From SIG440 sp045591095 (lineage in GTDB: Bacteria > Bacillota > Clostridia > Monoglobales > Monoglobaceae), in assembly GCA_045591095.1 (NCBI GenBank), contig JAZNSF010000013.1:1-57918 (forward strand): a DNA stretch of 57,918 bases. The letters run 5' to 3'. The translations under genes were made by a program, and so were the position numbers. The notes beneath the pieces were generated by a model, which ran no database searches, had not been told where the DNA came from, and worked only from the letters and a program-made list of their open reading frames with translations. Positions 34,517 through 43,643 of this stretch are shown here, piece by piece (within the stretch, counting starts at the first letter, position 1; the number at the start of each line of letters is the position of its first letter).

Positions 34517-35371
34517 TTAAAGACTGTCTTTTATCTTTAGATATATATCATAAACCTCTCGCTTTGGAAGACCCAAACTTTCGGCCACGTAATTTGTAAG
34601 TTCTTTTCCGCGCAATCCTTCCGCCGAGTACTTAATAAGCGCTTTCTCGGGACTTGGAAGCGATGCTTTTCGCTCTTCTTCCAAAGTTTCTGGGTCCTTT
34701 CCTCTTATTATAAGTACAAATTCGCCTTTTGGTGGAATTTCGTTATAATGCTTTATCGCCTCCGAAAGCGTGGTACGATAAAATTCTTCAAATTTTTTTG
34801 TAAGTTCTCTTGCCAAAACAATTTCTCTGTCGCCCAAAACTTCGAGCATATCCGAAAGTGTATAAAGAAGCTTGTGCGGTGCTTCATAAAATATAAGAGT
34901 CCTTGTATCGTTTTTAACTTCTTCGAGGTGAATTTTGCGGTTTCGCTTGTTTGTAGTCAAAAATCCTTCAAAAGAAAATCTCCCCGTAGGAAGTCCCGAT
35001 GCCACAAGCGCCGTGGTAAAAGCAGACGGTCCGGGAAGCGGCACGACCTCAATACCTTCTTCTATGCATTTTTTTACCAAATCCTCGCCGGGGTCCGAAA
35101 TCGCAGGCATTCCTGCGTCTGACACCAATGCTATATTTTGACCACTTTTTAATCTTTCTATAAGTACTCCGCCTTTTTGCGCCTTGTTGTGTTCATAATA
35201 GGAAGTAAGTGGTACATTTATCTCAAAATGATTTAAAAGCTTCATTGTATTTCGGGTATCTTCTGCCGCAATAAGGTCAACCATCTTCAAGGCTTCGAGT
35301 GTACGCAGGGTCATATCCCCCAGGTTTCCTATAGGTGTCGGGCAAAGATAAAGTCTTCCGTATTCACTCAT
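34517..35371 (-). CDS. rsmI: 16S rRNA (cytidine1402-2'-O)-methyltransferase RsmI
   Basis: This 284-residue tetrapyrrole-methylase-fold protein has LYLCPTPIGNLGDMTLR at the N-terminus, AAEDTRNTMKLL near residue 36, VSDAGMPAISDPG near residue 84 and PLPGPSAFTTAL. RsmI methylates C1402 of 16S rRNA together with RsmH. GGAGGATAAAAA precedes the ATG, with the site overlapping the stop of the upstream gene, so the two are coupled. Confidence 0.95.
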   Translation of the reverse strand: MSEYGRLYLCPTPIGNLGDMTLRTLEALKMVDLIAAEDTRNTMKLLNHFEINVPLTSYYEHNKAQKGGVLIERLKSGQNIALVSDAGMPAISDPGEDLVKKCIEEGIEVVPLPGPSAFTTALVASGLPTGRFSFEGFLTTNKRNRKIHLEEVKNDTRTLIFYEAPHKLLYTLSDMLEVLGDREIVLARELTKKFEEFYRTTLSEAIKHYNEIPPKGEFVLIIRGKDPETLEEERKASLPSPEKALIKYSAEGLRGKELTNYVAESLGLPKREVYDIYLKIKDSL

Positions 35372-35374
35372 TTT

Positions 35375-36139
35375 TTATCCTCCGTTTTGTACTCTTCCAT
35401 AAATTTCTTCAATCTCATCTGTATAGCTTCCATCCTCTTTGTGCACGTAAAGCGGTGGCTCTAAGAAAAGCTTTGACCGTCCGTGCTTTGCACCCTCTAC
35501 CAAAACCATTGTTGCGGTTTTATTTGGCGAGGGATGCACCATTCTAAGCCGTTTAGGCTCAATTCTATATTCGCGCATAATACAAAATATATCCGCAAGC
35601 CGTTCGGGCCTATGGATAAGGCACAGCTTGCCACCGGGTTTTAAAAGTTTTTCGGCACTTTCTATTATTCCCCTGAGACTACAAAAAATCTCATGTCTTG
35701 CAATTGTCAGAGTGTCGGTTTGGTTTTTAAGCCCACCGTAATTTTCTTTGTAAGGAGGATTACAGCAAACCGCATCAAAGACAGCCTTTCCAAAAATTTC
35801 GGCGCTGTTTTCAAGGTCCCCCTCCACAATCGAAACTCTTTCCTCGAGGCCGTTTAGCTTTATGCTTCTCGTTGCCATCTCTGCTACAGCTTCTTGTATC
35901 TCTATCCCAAAAATGTGGGTGGCTTCGGTCTTTTCGCATAGTAGTATGGGTATAATCCCGTTTCCTGTACACATATCAAGTACCTTTGTCTTTGGCTTGA
36001 TGGCCTTTTGGGCAAAAGCTGCCAAAAGAACCGCATCAACCCCAAAGCAAAACCAGTCGGGGTTTTGGATAAGTCTGTATCCACTTTTTGTCTGCAAATC
36101 ATCTACCCTCTCGTATGGGTGCACTAAAGCCTCGGGCAT
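35375..36139 (-). CDS. TrmN6-like tRNA(Val) (adenine37-N6)-methyltransferase
   Basis: This 254-residue methyltransferase has the SAM motif VLDMCTGNGIIPILL near residue 54 and the N6-adenine motif CCNPPYKEN near residue 120, preceded by FCFGVDAVLLAAF, the COG4123 N-terminal pattern. Escherichia coli TrmN6 (YfiC) methylates A37 of tRNA1(Val); the target in Clostridia is inferred. It is the first gene of a unit with rsmI, a common pairing in Firmicutes. Confidence 0.87.
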   Translation of the reverse strand: MPEALVHPYERVDDLQTKSGYRLIQNPDWFCFGVDAVLLAAFAQKAIKPKTKVLDMCTGNGIIPILLCEKTEATHIFGIEIQEAVAEMATRSIKLNGLEERVSIVEGDLENSAEIFGKAVFDAVCCNPPYKENYGGLKNQTDTLTIARHEIFCSLRGIIESAEKLLKPGGKLCLIHRPERLADIFCIMREYRIEPKRLRMVHPSPNKTATMVLVEGAKHGRSKLFLEPPLYVHKEDGSYTDEIEEIYGRVQNGG

Positions 36140-36487
36140 AAAAACTACCTTTCCTTAATATACTAACAAAGTAATATTAATTTTTTATTAACAAATTTTT
36201 AAATTATATTTTAAGTATACCAAATACTTCCTGCTAATTCAAGTATAAAAAAGTTGTAAAATTTTGTAAAACTCGGGGCATTCATCAAGGAAACGGGAGT
36301 AAACGAGAGAAAACGGGAGAAATTAAGACTTCTCTTTAAAGTGGAGGTGGGTTTTTGATAATTTAAAAGGGTTAATTCGGGTTAACAGGGGATAATCCAA
36401 CTTGACTTTTTGGTAAAAATTCGGGTATAATTAACAAGCTTTCGGCAATTTTAAGGCCGTAAAATCTAAATTTAGAGAGGTGATTTG
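36140..36487. other. Gene-free region with promoter and a short repeat
   Basis: These 348 bases separate divergent genes. They hold three 10-base units (AAACGGGAGT, AAACGAGAGA, AAACGGGAGA) at 36291-36320, the promoter of the 3D-domain gene and a small GCTTTCGGCAATTTTAAGGCCG hairpin-like segment. No RNA family is recognised. Confidence 0.6.
36402..36431 (+). promoter_or_regulatory. Sigma-A promoter of the 3D-domain gene
   Basis: TTGACT (36402-36407) and a perfect TATAAT (36426-36431) are 18 bases apart, about 56 bases before the ATG. Confidence 0.82.
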
Positions 36488-37567
36488 ATGATAAGTGGTC
36501 TGAAGGATAGAATGCTTAACATATCCTCATCAGCCAAAAAAATCATTCTCACATCAGGTGCGGTAGCAGCTGTTTTGGCTACTTGCATATGCACATTATT
36601 AATCCTGTCAAAACAGATTTCTATTGTGGACGAGAGTGGTTTTTCTAAAGAACTTACTACTTTTAAACGATATGTTGGTGAAGTCCTTAAAGCAGAAAAG
36701 GTTGTCATTGGCTCGCGCGATAAGCTGAGTGTAAGCAAGGAAACCAAGCTTAAGGACGGAATGGAAATTATAATATACCGCGGGTTTAACGTTACTGTTA
36801 CCGAAAAGGGCGAAAGCCGCAAGCTGATTGCAACGCGCCGAACAGCAGGCGAAGCACTTAAGGAGCTTGGCTATAATCCCAAAAAGACAGACAAGATTAC
36901 TCCAGGCTTTGACGAAAAGATATCGGATTTTGATGAAATCACTATCGTCAGAGTTGAGGAAAAGACCGTAAAAATAGAGGAAGAAATCCCCTATGATGCT
37001 AAAGAACGCGAAAATAAAGCCTTGGCAAGCGGCACAAGAAAGCTTGTTCAAAAGGGTGTTCCCGGCGAAAAAACCGTTTCATACAAGATAGTATACGAAG
37101 ACGGTGTTGAGGTTTCAAGGGAAAAACTCAGCGAAGAAGTGACTATCGAGCCAATTGCGCAAATACGCGAGGTTGGTCCAAAAAAGGTTTCTAATTACGT
37201 AATTGCATCAAACGGGACAGTAAAGACCTCCCGTAGCGGAAATCTTGCCTACAGCAAGGTAATAAACGCACATGCAACCGCATATGATGCGTCAAGCTGC
37301 GGAAAAAGTCCGTCACATCCTGCATATGGCATTACAGCGACTGGCAGAAAAGCAGGCTACGGTATCGTTGCCGTTGATCCAAGAGTAATACCGCTTGGAA
37401 GCAAGCTTTATATCGAAACAGCAGATGGCAGATATGTCTACGGCACAGCGATTGCAGCCGATACAGGCGGTGCAATCAAGGGCAATCGCATCGACCTTTG
37501 CTTTAACACAAGATCCGAAGCAATCAGCTTTGGCAGACGAAACGTAAAGGTTTACATTTTGAATTAA
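36488..37567 (+). CDS. Cell-wall protein with DUF348, G5 and 3D domains (YabE/YocH-like)
   Basis: This 359-residue protein has a membrane/signal helix (about residues 16-38), two DUF348 repeats (about 48-135), a G5 domain (about 140-215; KGVPGEKTVSYKIVYEDG) and a C-terminal 3D domain (about 260-358) with its three Asp in VDP, AADTGG and NRIDLC. This is the Firmicute resuscitation-promoting-factor-like layout; the 3D domain has the lytic transglycosylase fold of MltA. It probably remodels peptidoglycan. The ATG at 36488 follows AGAGAGGTGA; a TTG directly before it is too close to that site. Confidence 0.92.
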   Translation: MISGLKDRMLNISSSAKKIILTSGAVAAVLATCICTLLILSKQISIVDESGFSKELTTFKRYVGEVLKAEKVVIGSRDKLSVSKETKLKDGMEIIIYRGFNVTVTEKGESRKLIATRRTAGEALKELGYNPKKTDKITPGFDEKISDFDEITIVRVEEKTVKIEEEIPYDAKERENKALASGTRKLVQKGVPGEKTVSYKIVYEDGVEVSREKLSEEVTIEPIAQIREVGPKKVSNYVIASNGTVKTSRSGNLAYSKVINAHATAYDASSCGKSPSHPAYGITATGRKAGYGIVAVDPRVIPLGSKLYIETADGRYVYGTAIAADTGGAIKGNRIDLCFNTRSEAISFGRRNVKVYILN

Positions 37568-37570
37568 TTT

Positions 37571-37600
37571 AAAGGGATATAGCAAGCGCTATATCCCTTT
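37571..37600. terminator. Hairpin terminator between convergent genes
   Basis: AAAGGGATATAGC (37571-37583) pairs with GCTATATCCCTTT (37588-37600) around AAGC. The T-run is broken (ATTTATTT). The stop codon of the M20 gene lies inside the stem. Confidence 0.7.
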
Positions 37601-39028
37601 ATTTATTTCTTCGTCTATCGCTATTATATACCGGACAATAATCCTTACCGCCCTGAAAAATCCCTCTGTATCAATCATCTCGTCACATTGATGAGCGCCG
37701 CCATGGCCCTCGGGGACAGGAAATGGAGGTGTTCTTTTAGTTTTCCCTTCCGCTTCTGTTCCAACCGAAAAAGCATTTTTGAGGAATCTTGCGTAAGTTC
37801 CTCCACCCATAGTATAGGCATCTTTTTTGTGTCCTGTTATATCTTCAAAAATCTTTTCAAAAACACCTGGCAACGGGCTTGACGCCATTTCAAAGCCATC
37901 CATAGTCCCTACCGTGCGGACGCTCCATCCAAGATTTCCAAGCGCCTCTTCTAATCGAAGTTTTAGCTCATCGGTTCTTATGCCTATGCCATATCTTATG
38001 TCAAAGGATAGTACAAGCTGTCCGTCCTCCACTTTTGCTATGCCGTTTACAAACGTAAGCTTGCCAAATACTTCATCAGAAACAGCAATGCCCACTGACT
38101 CGCCATAATGAGAGGAAAGTATCGCTTCCGCCTCTTTCATAATTTGGCGGTCAGTTTTTGAAATTCTCTCTACTCCGGAAAGAAGCTTTGCCAGAAGATG
38201 TGCCGCATTAATCGAATTTTCGGGCTGACTGGCATGAGCAGAAATACCTTTAGCTAAAACTACTATACTCTTATCATCTGTTTTTATTTCAAATTTTTCG
38301 CTATCTTTAATTTTTTCTTTTATTTCGGTTTCTACCTCTTTTGAATACTTAATGCGGGCCTCTACTTTATCAAGAACAATATTGAAAGCCTGTCCGCCAC
38401 AAAAGTCCAGTACATCCGAAAATCGCTTTTCGCTTTTGGCAAAGGCCTGGCTTATCCATTTTTCGCCCACGCAGCAAGGAAATTCGGCATCCAGAACCAA
38501 CGATATATCCGGCATAGCCTCATTTTTTGCAAAAGATTCTATGTCCTCCATGCCTGTTTCTTCGTTCGAGCCTATAAAAACCTTTATTTTGCTTTTAATG
38601 GGAATATTAAGGTCTTTTATAATTTCCAGTGCACAAAGACTTGCCATAATCCCTGATTTGTTGTCGCTTACGCCCCTGCCGATAAGAAATCCGTCTTTTA
38701 AAACAGGTTCAAAGGGTTTGGTATAAATCCAAGTATCACCCACCGGCACGACATCACTGTGCCCAAAAAGTCCAATGGTTTTTTCGCCGTTTCCAAATTC
38801 CACAAGACTATAGCTTTTGTCTTTTGAAATATTTGCACTATAGCCATATTTTTTAAACATATCGCTGCATGCCTTAAGCGCCTTTAAGCAAGCCTTGCCA
38901 AAGGGTGCATCTGCCTCCGGATCGCCTTTTATGGCAGGGATTTTCGAAATTCCTATCCAGTCGGCGATAATTGTGTCTCTGTGTTTATTTATCCAGCTTT
39001 CTATTTCTCTGTCATACTTAATATTCAT
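37589..39028 (-). CDS. M20-family dipeptidase (PepV/Sapep type)
   Basis: This 479-residue metallopeptidase has the metal ligands in LFGHSDVVPVGD (His, Asp), GRGVSDNKSG, SNEETGMED and VLDAEFP, with the C-terminal His in EGHGGAHQCDE. The inserted dimerisation/lid domain (about residues 195-350) marks the PepV/Sapep subgroup. It hydrolyses dipeptides, often of D-Ala-containing or Xaa-His type, with zinc or manganese. It stands alone, with AAGGAGAATG before the ATG. Confidence 0.92.
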   Translation of the reverse strand: MNIKYDREIESWINKHRDTIIADWIGISKIPAIKGDPEADAPFGKACLKALKACSDMFKKYGYSANISKDKSYSLVEFGNGEKTIGLFGHSDVVPVGDTWIYTKPFEPVLKDGFLIGRGVSDNKSGIMASLCALEIIKDLNIPIKSKIKVFIGSNEETGMEDIESFAKNEAMPDISLVLDAEFPCCVGEKWISQAFAKSEKRFSDVLDFCGGQAFNIVLDKVEARIKYSKEVETEIKEKIKDSEKFEIKTDDKSIVVLAKGISAHASQPENSINAAHLLAKLLSGVERISKTDRQIMKEAEAILSSHYGESVGIAVSDEVFGKLTFVNGIAKVEDGQLVLSFDIRYGIGIRTDELKLRLEEALGNLGWSVRTVGTMDGFEMASSPLPGVFEKIFEDITGHKKDAYTMGGGTYARFLKNAFSVGTEAEGKTKRTPPFPVPEGHGGAHQCDEMIDTEGFFRAVRIIVRYIIAIDEEINKGI

Positions 39029-39104
39029 TAGTCTATCATTCTCCTTGTATTATATAATTATAGTTTAAATATCTGTTTTCGCAGATATATGCTATACTGT
39101 TATT

Positions 39105-39285
39105 AGATACTGTGGATTGGTTTCATTCTCCTACCACACAGATGGTTTAATAAAGGCTCCAGCCACAGTTTCTTTGTACAGTTGTTAATCAGTTAGATAC
39201 CGCATGACGGTTTATTTAGAAGAAGGTTACAATCGCAAAGAACCCTGTGGATCTAAAACAGTATCAAAAATTATATGAAATGAAG
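39105..39285 (+). ncRNA. Candidate IS110 bridge RNA
   Basis: This ~180-nt noncoding segment directly upstream of the transposase is closed by GATACTG (39106-39112) and CAGTATC (39259-39265), with an inner CCACAGTTTCTTTG pairing with CAAAGAACCCTGTGG. IS110 elements of the IS621 type encode a ~177-nt bridge RNA in this position that pairs with target and donor DNA. A TATACT at 39093-39098 could be its -10. Target- and donor-binding loops could not be resolved by eye. Confidence 0.5.
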
Positions 39286-39292
39286 GATGTTT

Positions 39293-40465
39293 ATGAATTT
39301 TGTAGGAATTGATGTCGCAAAGGACAAGCACGACTGCTTTATTTGCAACTCTAATGGTGAAATTCTTTTTAATGCTTTCACTGTTCCAAATACAAAGGAA
39401 GGTTTTGATAGTCTTTATCAGAAAATCTTATCCGTTACACAAGATTTGAGTAAAGTAAAAGTAGGCCTTGAAGCCACAGGACATTACTCATATAATCTGC
39501 TTGGGTATCTTCTTGATAAAGGTTTGCCGACCTATGTTATCAATCCACTACACACCAATCTGTATCGAAAAAGCCTTACTCTCAGAAAGACTAAAACAGA
39601 TAAGGTTGATGCCCATACAATCGCTATGATGTTAATGTCTGATGTGAACTTGAAGTCCTACTCAAACACATTATATCACAACGAAGAGCTAAAGTCACTA
39701 ACAAGATACAGATTTGATAAAGCTCAAGAAAGAGCCAAACTCAAAACCTCAGTTACAAGGCTTGTTAATATACTTTTCCCAGAACTTGAAAAGCTTGTTC
39801 CAAGACTCCATATGAAATCCGTTTATGCATTACTTTCAGAATTTCCATCAGCTCATCATCTTGCCGATGCTCATATTACAAGACTTACTAATCTCTTATA
39901 CGAAGCATCTAAAGGTCGTTACAACAGAGATACAGCTATTCTTTTTAGAAATGCTGCAAGGAACTCTATCGGAATTTTAATGCTTGCAAAGGCTTTGGAA
40001 TTAAAGCACACCATTGCTCTTATTGGAGCTTTGGATAATGAAATTAAGGAAATCGAATTTGCCATAAAAGCAATTATGGATAAAATCAATTCTCCTATCC
40101 TTTCAATACCTGGCATCAGTTATCGTATGGGAGCAATGATTATCGCAGAAATTGGTGACTTTGAGCGTTTTTCAACACCTGATAAAATACTTGCTTATGC
40201 AGGCCTATCACCATCTACATATCAATCCGGACAGCTTTTGTCTACCTATGCACATATGGAAAAACGAGGTTCTCGCTATTTAAGATATGCTCTATTTAAT
40301 GCGACCAAATATGTTTGCCATTGGGATTCATCCTTTGGCGAATATCTTGCTAAGAAGCAAAATGAAGGCAAACACTACAATGTTGCAATATCTCATACTG
40401 CAAAAAGACTTGTGCGGTTAATTTTCCATTTGCAGAAAACAGGCGAACCTTACAAAGCTGTTTAA
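39293..40465 (+). CDS. IS110-family transposase (DEDD recombinase)
   Basis: This 390-residue protein has an N-terminal RuvC-like DEDD domain (VGIDVAKDKHD, GLEATGHYSYN, KTKTDKVDAHTIA) and a C-terminal Tnp domain with SIPGISYRMGAMIIAEIG, then AYAGLSPSTYQSG containing the conserved Ser, and KRGSRYLRYALF. Length is normal and no stop or frameshift interrupts it, so the element may be active. AAGGA lies five bases before the ATG at 39293; an ATG two codons upstream is the alternative. Confidence 0.95.
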   Translation: MNFVGIDVAKDKHDCFICNSNGEILFNAFTVPNTKEGFDSLYQKILSVTQDLSKVKVGLEATGHYSYNLLGYLLDKGLPTYVINPLHTNLYRKSLTLRKTKTDKVDAHTIAMMLMSDVNLKSYSNTLYHNEELKSLTRYRFDKAQERAKLKTSVTRLVNILFPELEKLVPRLHMKSVYALLSEFPSAHHLADAHITRLTNLLYEASKGRYNRDTAILFRNAARNSIGILMLAKALELKHTIALIGALDNEIKEIEFAIKAIMDKINSPILSIPGISYRMGAMIIAEIGDFERFSTPDKILAYAGLSPSTYQSGQLLSTYAHMEKRGSRYLRYALFNATKYVCHWDSSFGEYLAKKQNEGKHYNVAISHTAKRLVRLIFHLQKTGEPYKAV

Positions 40466-40589
40466 GCTTCTCACTTCAATATTTTTTGACGAGCAACCTA
40501 AGTTGCTCTATTTGTCATGCAATTTTCAATGTTCATTATCTAATCAAAACTTTTTAGAAAAATCTTGTTTTTCTATTGACTTTTAATAG

Positions 40590-42395
40590 TTAGTCTTTGG
40601 GTTTAAAAACGTGCTCGAGCCGTGCTACGCTGTCTGCTACATTATTATATACCATATCAAAATAAATATTAATATCACTGCTATGCTCAGTCGCTTCAGA
40701 ATACCCGAAAATCTCGCCCTCTTTGGTCTTGTAAAGTCCAAATGCCGTAAGAACCGGAGCGCTGTCCCGAAGCTTTAGCATATGGCTGTAATAAGGCGAT
40801 AAGTTAACTCCCGCCATATCAAGAACTGTCGGAACAATGTAGGGCATAGAAATTTCTTTTGGTATAGAATAGTTTGAAATATCAAAGTTTGCCCAAACCG
40901 CATAAGGCGTTGACCTTAGGGCAAAAGTAACGTCCAAGGAAGAGCTATCCACAAGCTCTGTCGCAAATGACGGAGCGTGGTCACCCACCATGCACACAAT
41001 AACGTCCCGACCACAGTTTTCAAAATACTCGGTAAGTTCCTTAAAGGCGTCGTCCGATCGCTTTACGCAGGACATAAATTCGTTGAGAAACGGCGTGTGC
41101 TCGCCAAAATCCTTTATTGTATGGACAGTATCAAGCGAATCCTCGTTGATATCCCAGCCTCCGTGGTTTTGTATGGTCAAAATATACTGAAGCCTTGGAC
41201 CTTCTCCCATGCTTTCGTAGTCACGAATCAGCTTTTCATAGCAAAATTCGTCGGTTGCATAAGGCCTTATGCCGTATTTTTCTATCTCGCCAAATTCCTC
41301 ACGGAAAAGCACCTGGTCAAACCCAAGCTTTGGATACACTATCCCCCGCTCGTAGTTTAAGGCCTCGGCTGGGTGCGCTCCCCAGGTAGAATATCCCAAT
41401 TCTTTTGCAAAGCTTACAATACTGTTTGCATCGTCAAAATTGAGATAGTTAAACGGAGTAATCGCAGGCATAAGTTCTAAGGAGTTTGACGTCAAAAGCT
41501 CGTATTCACTTTTGTTGGTGCCACCGCCCGTTCCTGCAACAACAGTCCTGCCACTGTGTTTTAGGCTGTCTACAAACGGCATGACCTCTACATCTGTCTC
41601 AATATCCAAAAGATCGCGCATATCGTAAAAGGTTTCATTCAGGATGAAAATTATATCGGGCGTTTTACCTTTGGTCTTTTTTACCATTTTTGTTTCTTCC
41701 CTGGCTGAAAGCACCTCGCTTGAGTAACCGGATGGCATATTTACCATATTGACAGAATTTTGAAAAACCTCTATCGAGCTTGCCGCATACCCATATCGGT
41801 AATAGGAATCTTCCCACGACCACACAAAAGTGTTTCGGGGCTTTATGGGGTTTTCGGCAAAGTAAACCATATGCATAAAGCCCATACAAAAGAGTACTGT
41901 GCCGGCATTTAGAAGAAGTGTTCTTTTAATAGGGCGCTTTTGTCCCTTTTCCAGATTATGAAGTCTTACCGAAACCGCAATCTCCAGCCCAAAAAATATC
42001 AAAATTCCAAGAACAAAGGCAGTTATCGGAAAGTGGTAGCTGTCTATCACTGAAAGGGTTGTCCCGACATTGTGTATGTCCTGGGTCGAAATCGGGGAAT
42101 TGCGAAACATAAGCGTATAGTAATTTGCAATGCTTAAAACTACCAGAGCAATACCTGTTATGGACGTAGCAATCCATCTTCGGCGAACGATTATATGTGC
42201 CATAGATTGTAAAACAAAAATGGTAAGGATGTTTATAATGGTATAAAAAGCACCATTTAATAACGGATTTTTGTTACCCAACTCAAGTGCGTAATAAACA
42301 AGAGCCGCGTGCAGGAGTGAATATAAAATTATATAAACGCCTGTTTTGTGCTCTGTTAAAACGTTATTTGCCTTTTTGAGTATACTTCTAATCAT
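40590..42395 (-). CDS. LTA-synthase-like sulfatase-fold membrane enzyme
   Basis: This 601-residue protein has five membrane helices (about residues 18-40, 48-70, 74-96, 122-142, 158-180) and an extracytoplasmic sulfatase-like domain with the expected catalytic residues: Glu254 in ILNETFYD, Thr293 in GTGGGTNKSE, and D-H in VGDHAPSF. LtaS-type enzymes polymerise glycerol phosphate from phosphatidylglycerol into lipoteichoic acid; related enzymes add phosphoglycerol or phosphoethanolamine to other glycans. It lies downstream of rlmH on the same strand. Confidence 0.92.
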   Translation of the reverse strand: MIRSILKKANNVLTEHKTGVYIILYSLLHAALVYYALELGNKNPLLNGAFYTIINILTIFVLQSMAHIIVRRRWIATSITGIALVVLSIANYYTLMFRNSPISTQDIHNVGTTLSVIDSYHFPITAFVLGILIFFGLEIAVSVRLHNLEKGQKRPIKRTLLLNAGTVLFCMGFMHMVYFAENPIKPRNTFVWSWEDSYYRYGYAASSIEVFQNSVNMVNMPSGYSSEVLSAREETKMVKKTKGKTPDIIFILNETFYDMRDLLDIETDVEVMPFVDSLKHSGRTVVAGTGGGTNKSEYELLTSNSLELMPAITPFNYLNFDDANSIVSFAKELGYSTWGAHPAEALNYERGIVYPKLGFDQVLFREEFGEIEKYGIRPYATDEFCYEKLIRDYESMGEGPRLQYILTIQNHGGWDINEDSLDTVHTIKDFGEHTPFLNEFMSCVKRSDDAFKELTEYFENCGRDVIVCMVGDHAPSFATELVDSSSLDVTFALRSTPYAVWANFDISNYSIPKEISMPYIVPTVLDMAGVNLSPYYSHMLKLRDSAPVLTAFGLYKTKEGEIFGYSEATEHSSDINIYFDMVYNNVADSVARLEHVFKPKD

Positions 42396-42437
42396 AAAAA
42401 TCTCCGCTCTAAAAGTAAAAACGGACCAAGGTCCGTA

Positions 42438-42920
42438 TTACTTGTGATATGTTTTTCCTTCAATTATAGTAAAAGCCCTATAAAGCTGCTCGGCCAAAAT
42501 TACCCGCATCAGCATATGTGGAAATGTCATTTTTGAAAAGCTCAGTCTAAGGCAAGAAAGCCGCTTAACCTCCTCAGAAAGCCCCATTGACCCTCCAATT
42601 ACAAATGTAATATGACTCTGGCCCGAAACGCTAAACTCCGAAATTAATCTCGCCAAATCCTCTGATGGCATCTCTTTTCCCTCTACGCAAAGGGTAATCA
42701 CTTTAGAGTTTTTAGGGATTTTTGCAATTATCCGCTCCCCCTCTTTTTTGAGGAGTTGCTGTTTTTCGGTTTCGGTTGGGGTGTCCGGAGTCTTTTCGTC
42801 CTTTACCTCAATTACCTCAAACCTGCAAAAAGCGGACAGACGTTTTTGGTATTCCTCTATTGCTTCTTTGTAAAAATTTTCTTTCAGCTTGCCAACGGCA
42901 ATGATGCTTATGCTAATCAT
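42438..42920 (-). CDS. rlmH: 23S rRNA (pseudouridine1915-N3)-methyltransferase RlmH
   Basis: This 160-residue SPOUT methyltransferase begins ISIIAVGKLKENFYKEAIEEYQKRL, and has LCVEGKEMPSEDLA, the SAM-binding VIGGSMGLSEEV and a C-terminal LAEQLYRAFTIIEGKTYHK, all typical. It methylates m3-Psi1915 in 23S rRNA. Its ATG shares bases with the walR stop, so translation is coupled. In Bacillus rlmH ends the wal locus, as here. Confidence 0.96.
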   Translation of the reverse strand: MISISIIAVGKLKENFYKEAIEEYQKRLSAFCRFEVIEVKDEKTPDTPTETEKQQLLKKEGERIIAKIPKNSKVITLCVEGKEMPSEDLARLISEFSVSGQSHITFVIGGSMGLSEEVKRLSCLRLSFSKMTFPHMLMRVILAEQLYRAFTIIEGKTYHK

Positions 42921-43615
42921 CAGCCTTGAAAATAGTATCCCACGCCGCGCTTGGTCATAATAACCTTTGGCTCGGACGGGTCGTCCTCTACTTTTTCGCG
43001 AAGTCTGCGCACCGTAACGTCAACCGTGCGCACATCGCCATAATATTCGTAGTCCCAAACGCTTTCTAAGAGATTTTGTCTCGAAAACACTTTACCCGGC
43101 TTGCTTGCCAAAAACTTTATAAGGTCAAACTCCCTTATGGTAAGGTCAATGAGCTTTCCGTCTTTATAAAGTTCGTACCGGTTGAAGTCAAGCACAAAAC
43201 TTCCTATCTTAAGTTCTTCCTCGGCCTTTGGTTTCTTGTCCTCAAAAACTGTTTCGTTTCTACGCATATTAGCCTTTACTCTTGCCATAAGCTCCCTTAT
43301 GCTAAAAGGCTTTGTTATGTAGTCATCAGCACCCAGCTCAAGTCCAAGAACCTTGTCAAGCTCCTCTTCTCTTGCAGTAAGCATAAGTATCGGGACAGAA
43401 GACTTTTCACGGATTTTTTTACAAACCGAAAAACCGTCAAGCTTTGGCAGCATAACGTCTAAAAGTATAAGGTCCGGCTCTACCGTAAGGGCACGGTTTA
43501 CCGCATCTTCGCCGTCATATGCCTCAAAAACAGTGTAGCCTTCCTTCTGAAGGTTAATTTTAAGAATTTCTACTATTGGTCTTTCGTCATCAACAACCAA
43601 AACCTTTTTTTCCAT
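42920..43615 (-). CDS. WalR/YycF-like response regulator without an adjacent kinase
   Basis: This 231-residue OmpR-family regulator has VVDDERPIVEILKINLQKEGY at the start, phospho-acceptor Asp53 in LLDVMLPKLDG, Lys in TKPFS, and a winged-helix domain with YGDVRTVDVTVRRLREKVE. The sequence is close to WalR/YycF and it neighbours rlmH as in the wal locus, but walK, walH, walI and walJ are absent. I start at the ATG at 43615 with GGGAGGTG upstream; the longer frame adds eight residues. An M23 peptidase gene lies immediately upstream. Confidence 0.9.
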   Translation of the reverse strand: MEKKVLVVDDERPIVEILKINLQKEGYTVFEAYDGEDAVNRALTVEPDLILLDVMLPKLDGFSVCKKIREKSSVPILMLTAREEELDKVLGLELGADDYITKPFSIRELMARVKANMRRNETVFEDKKPKAEEELKIGSFVLDFNRYELYKDGKLIDLTIREFDLIKFLASKPGKVFSRQNLLESVWDYEYYGDVRTVDVTVRRLREKVEDDPSEPKVIMTKRGVGYYFQG

Positions 43616-43643
43616 AATCTTCGGCACCTCCCGAAACAAAATC

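Larger units (their letters stand above)
39069..40510 (+). mobile_element. IS110-family insertion sequence (ends estimated)
   Basis: The transposase gene at 39293-40468 with a ~220-base noncoding left part and a short right part lies between two housekeeping genes. IS110 elements lack terminal inverted repeats, so the ends are estimated: a hairpin ATATCTG/CAGATAT (39069-39088) at the left and GAGCAAC/GTTGCTC (40491-40508) at the right mark outer structures. The larger left noncoding part suggests the IS110 rather than the IS1111 subgroup. Confidence 0.65.

Noticed and set aside
36291..36320. CRISPR-like short repeats
   Set aside because: Only three contiguous 10-base units with no spacers; no cas genes in the window.
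39060..39292. A riboswitch or T-box upstream of the transposase
   Set aside because: The region belongs to an IS110 element and shows no T-box or known aptamer features; a bridge RNA is the better reading.
41665..42177. Antisense and alternative frames within the LTA-synthase-like gene
   Set aside because: Shadows of a gene with clear catalytic motifs.
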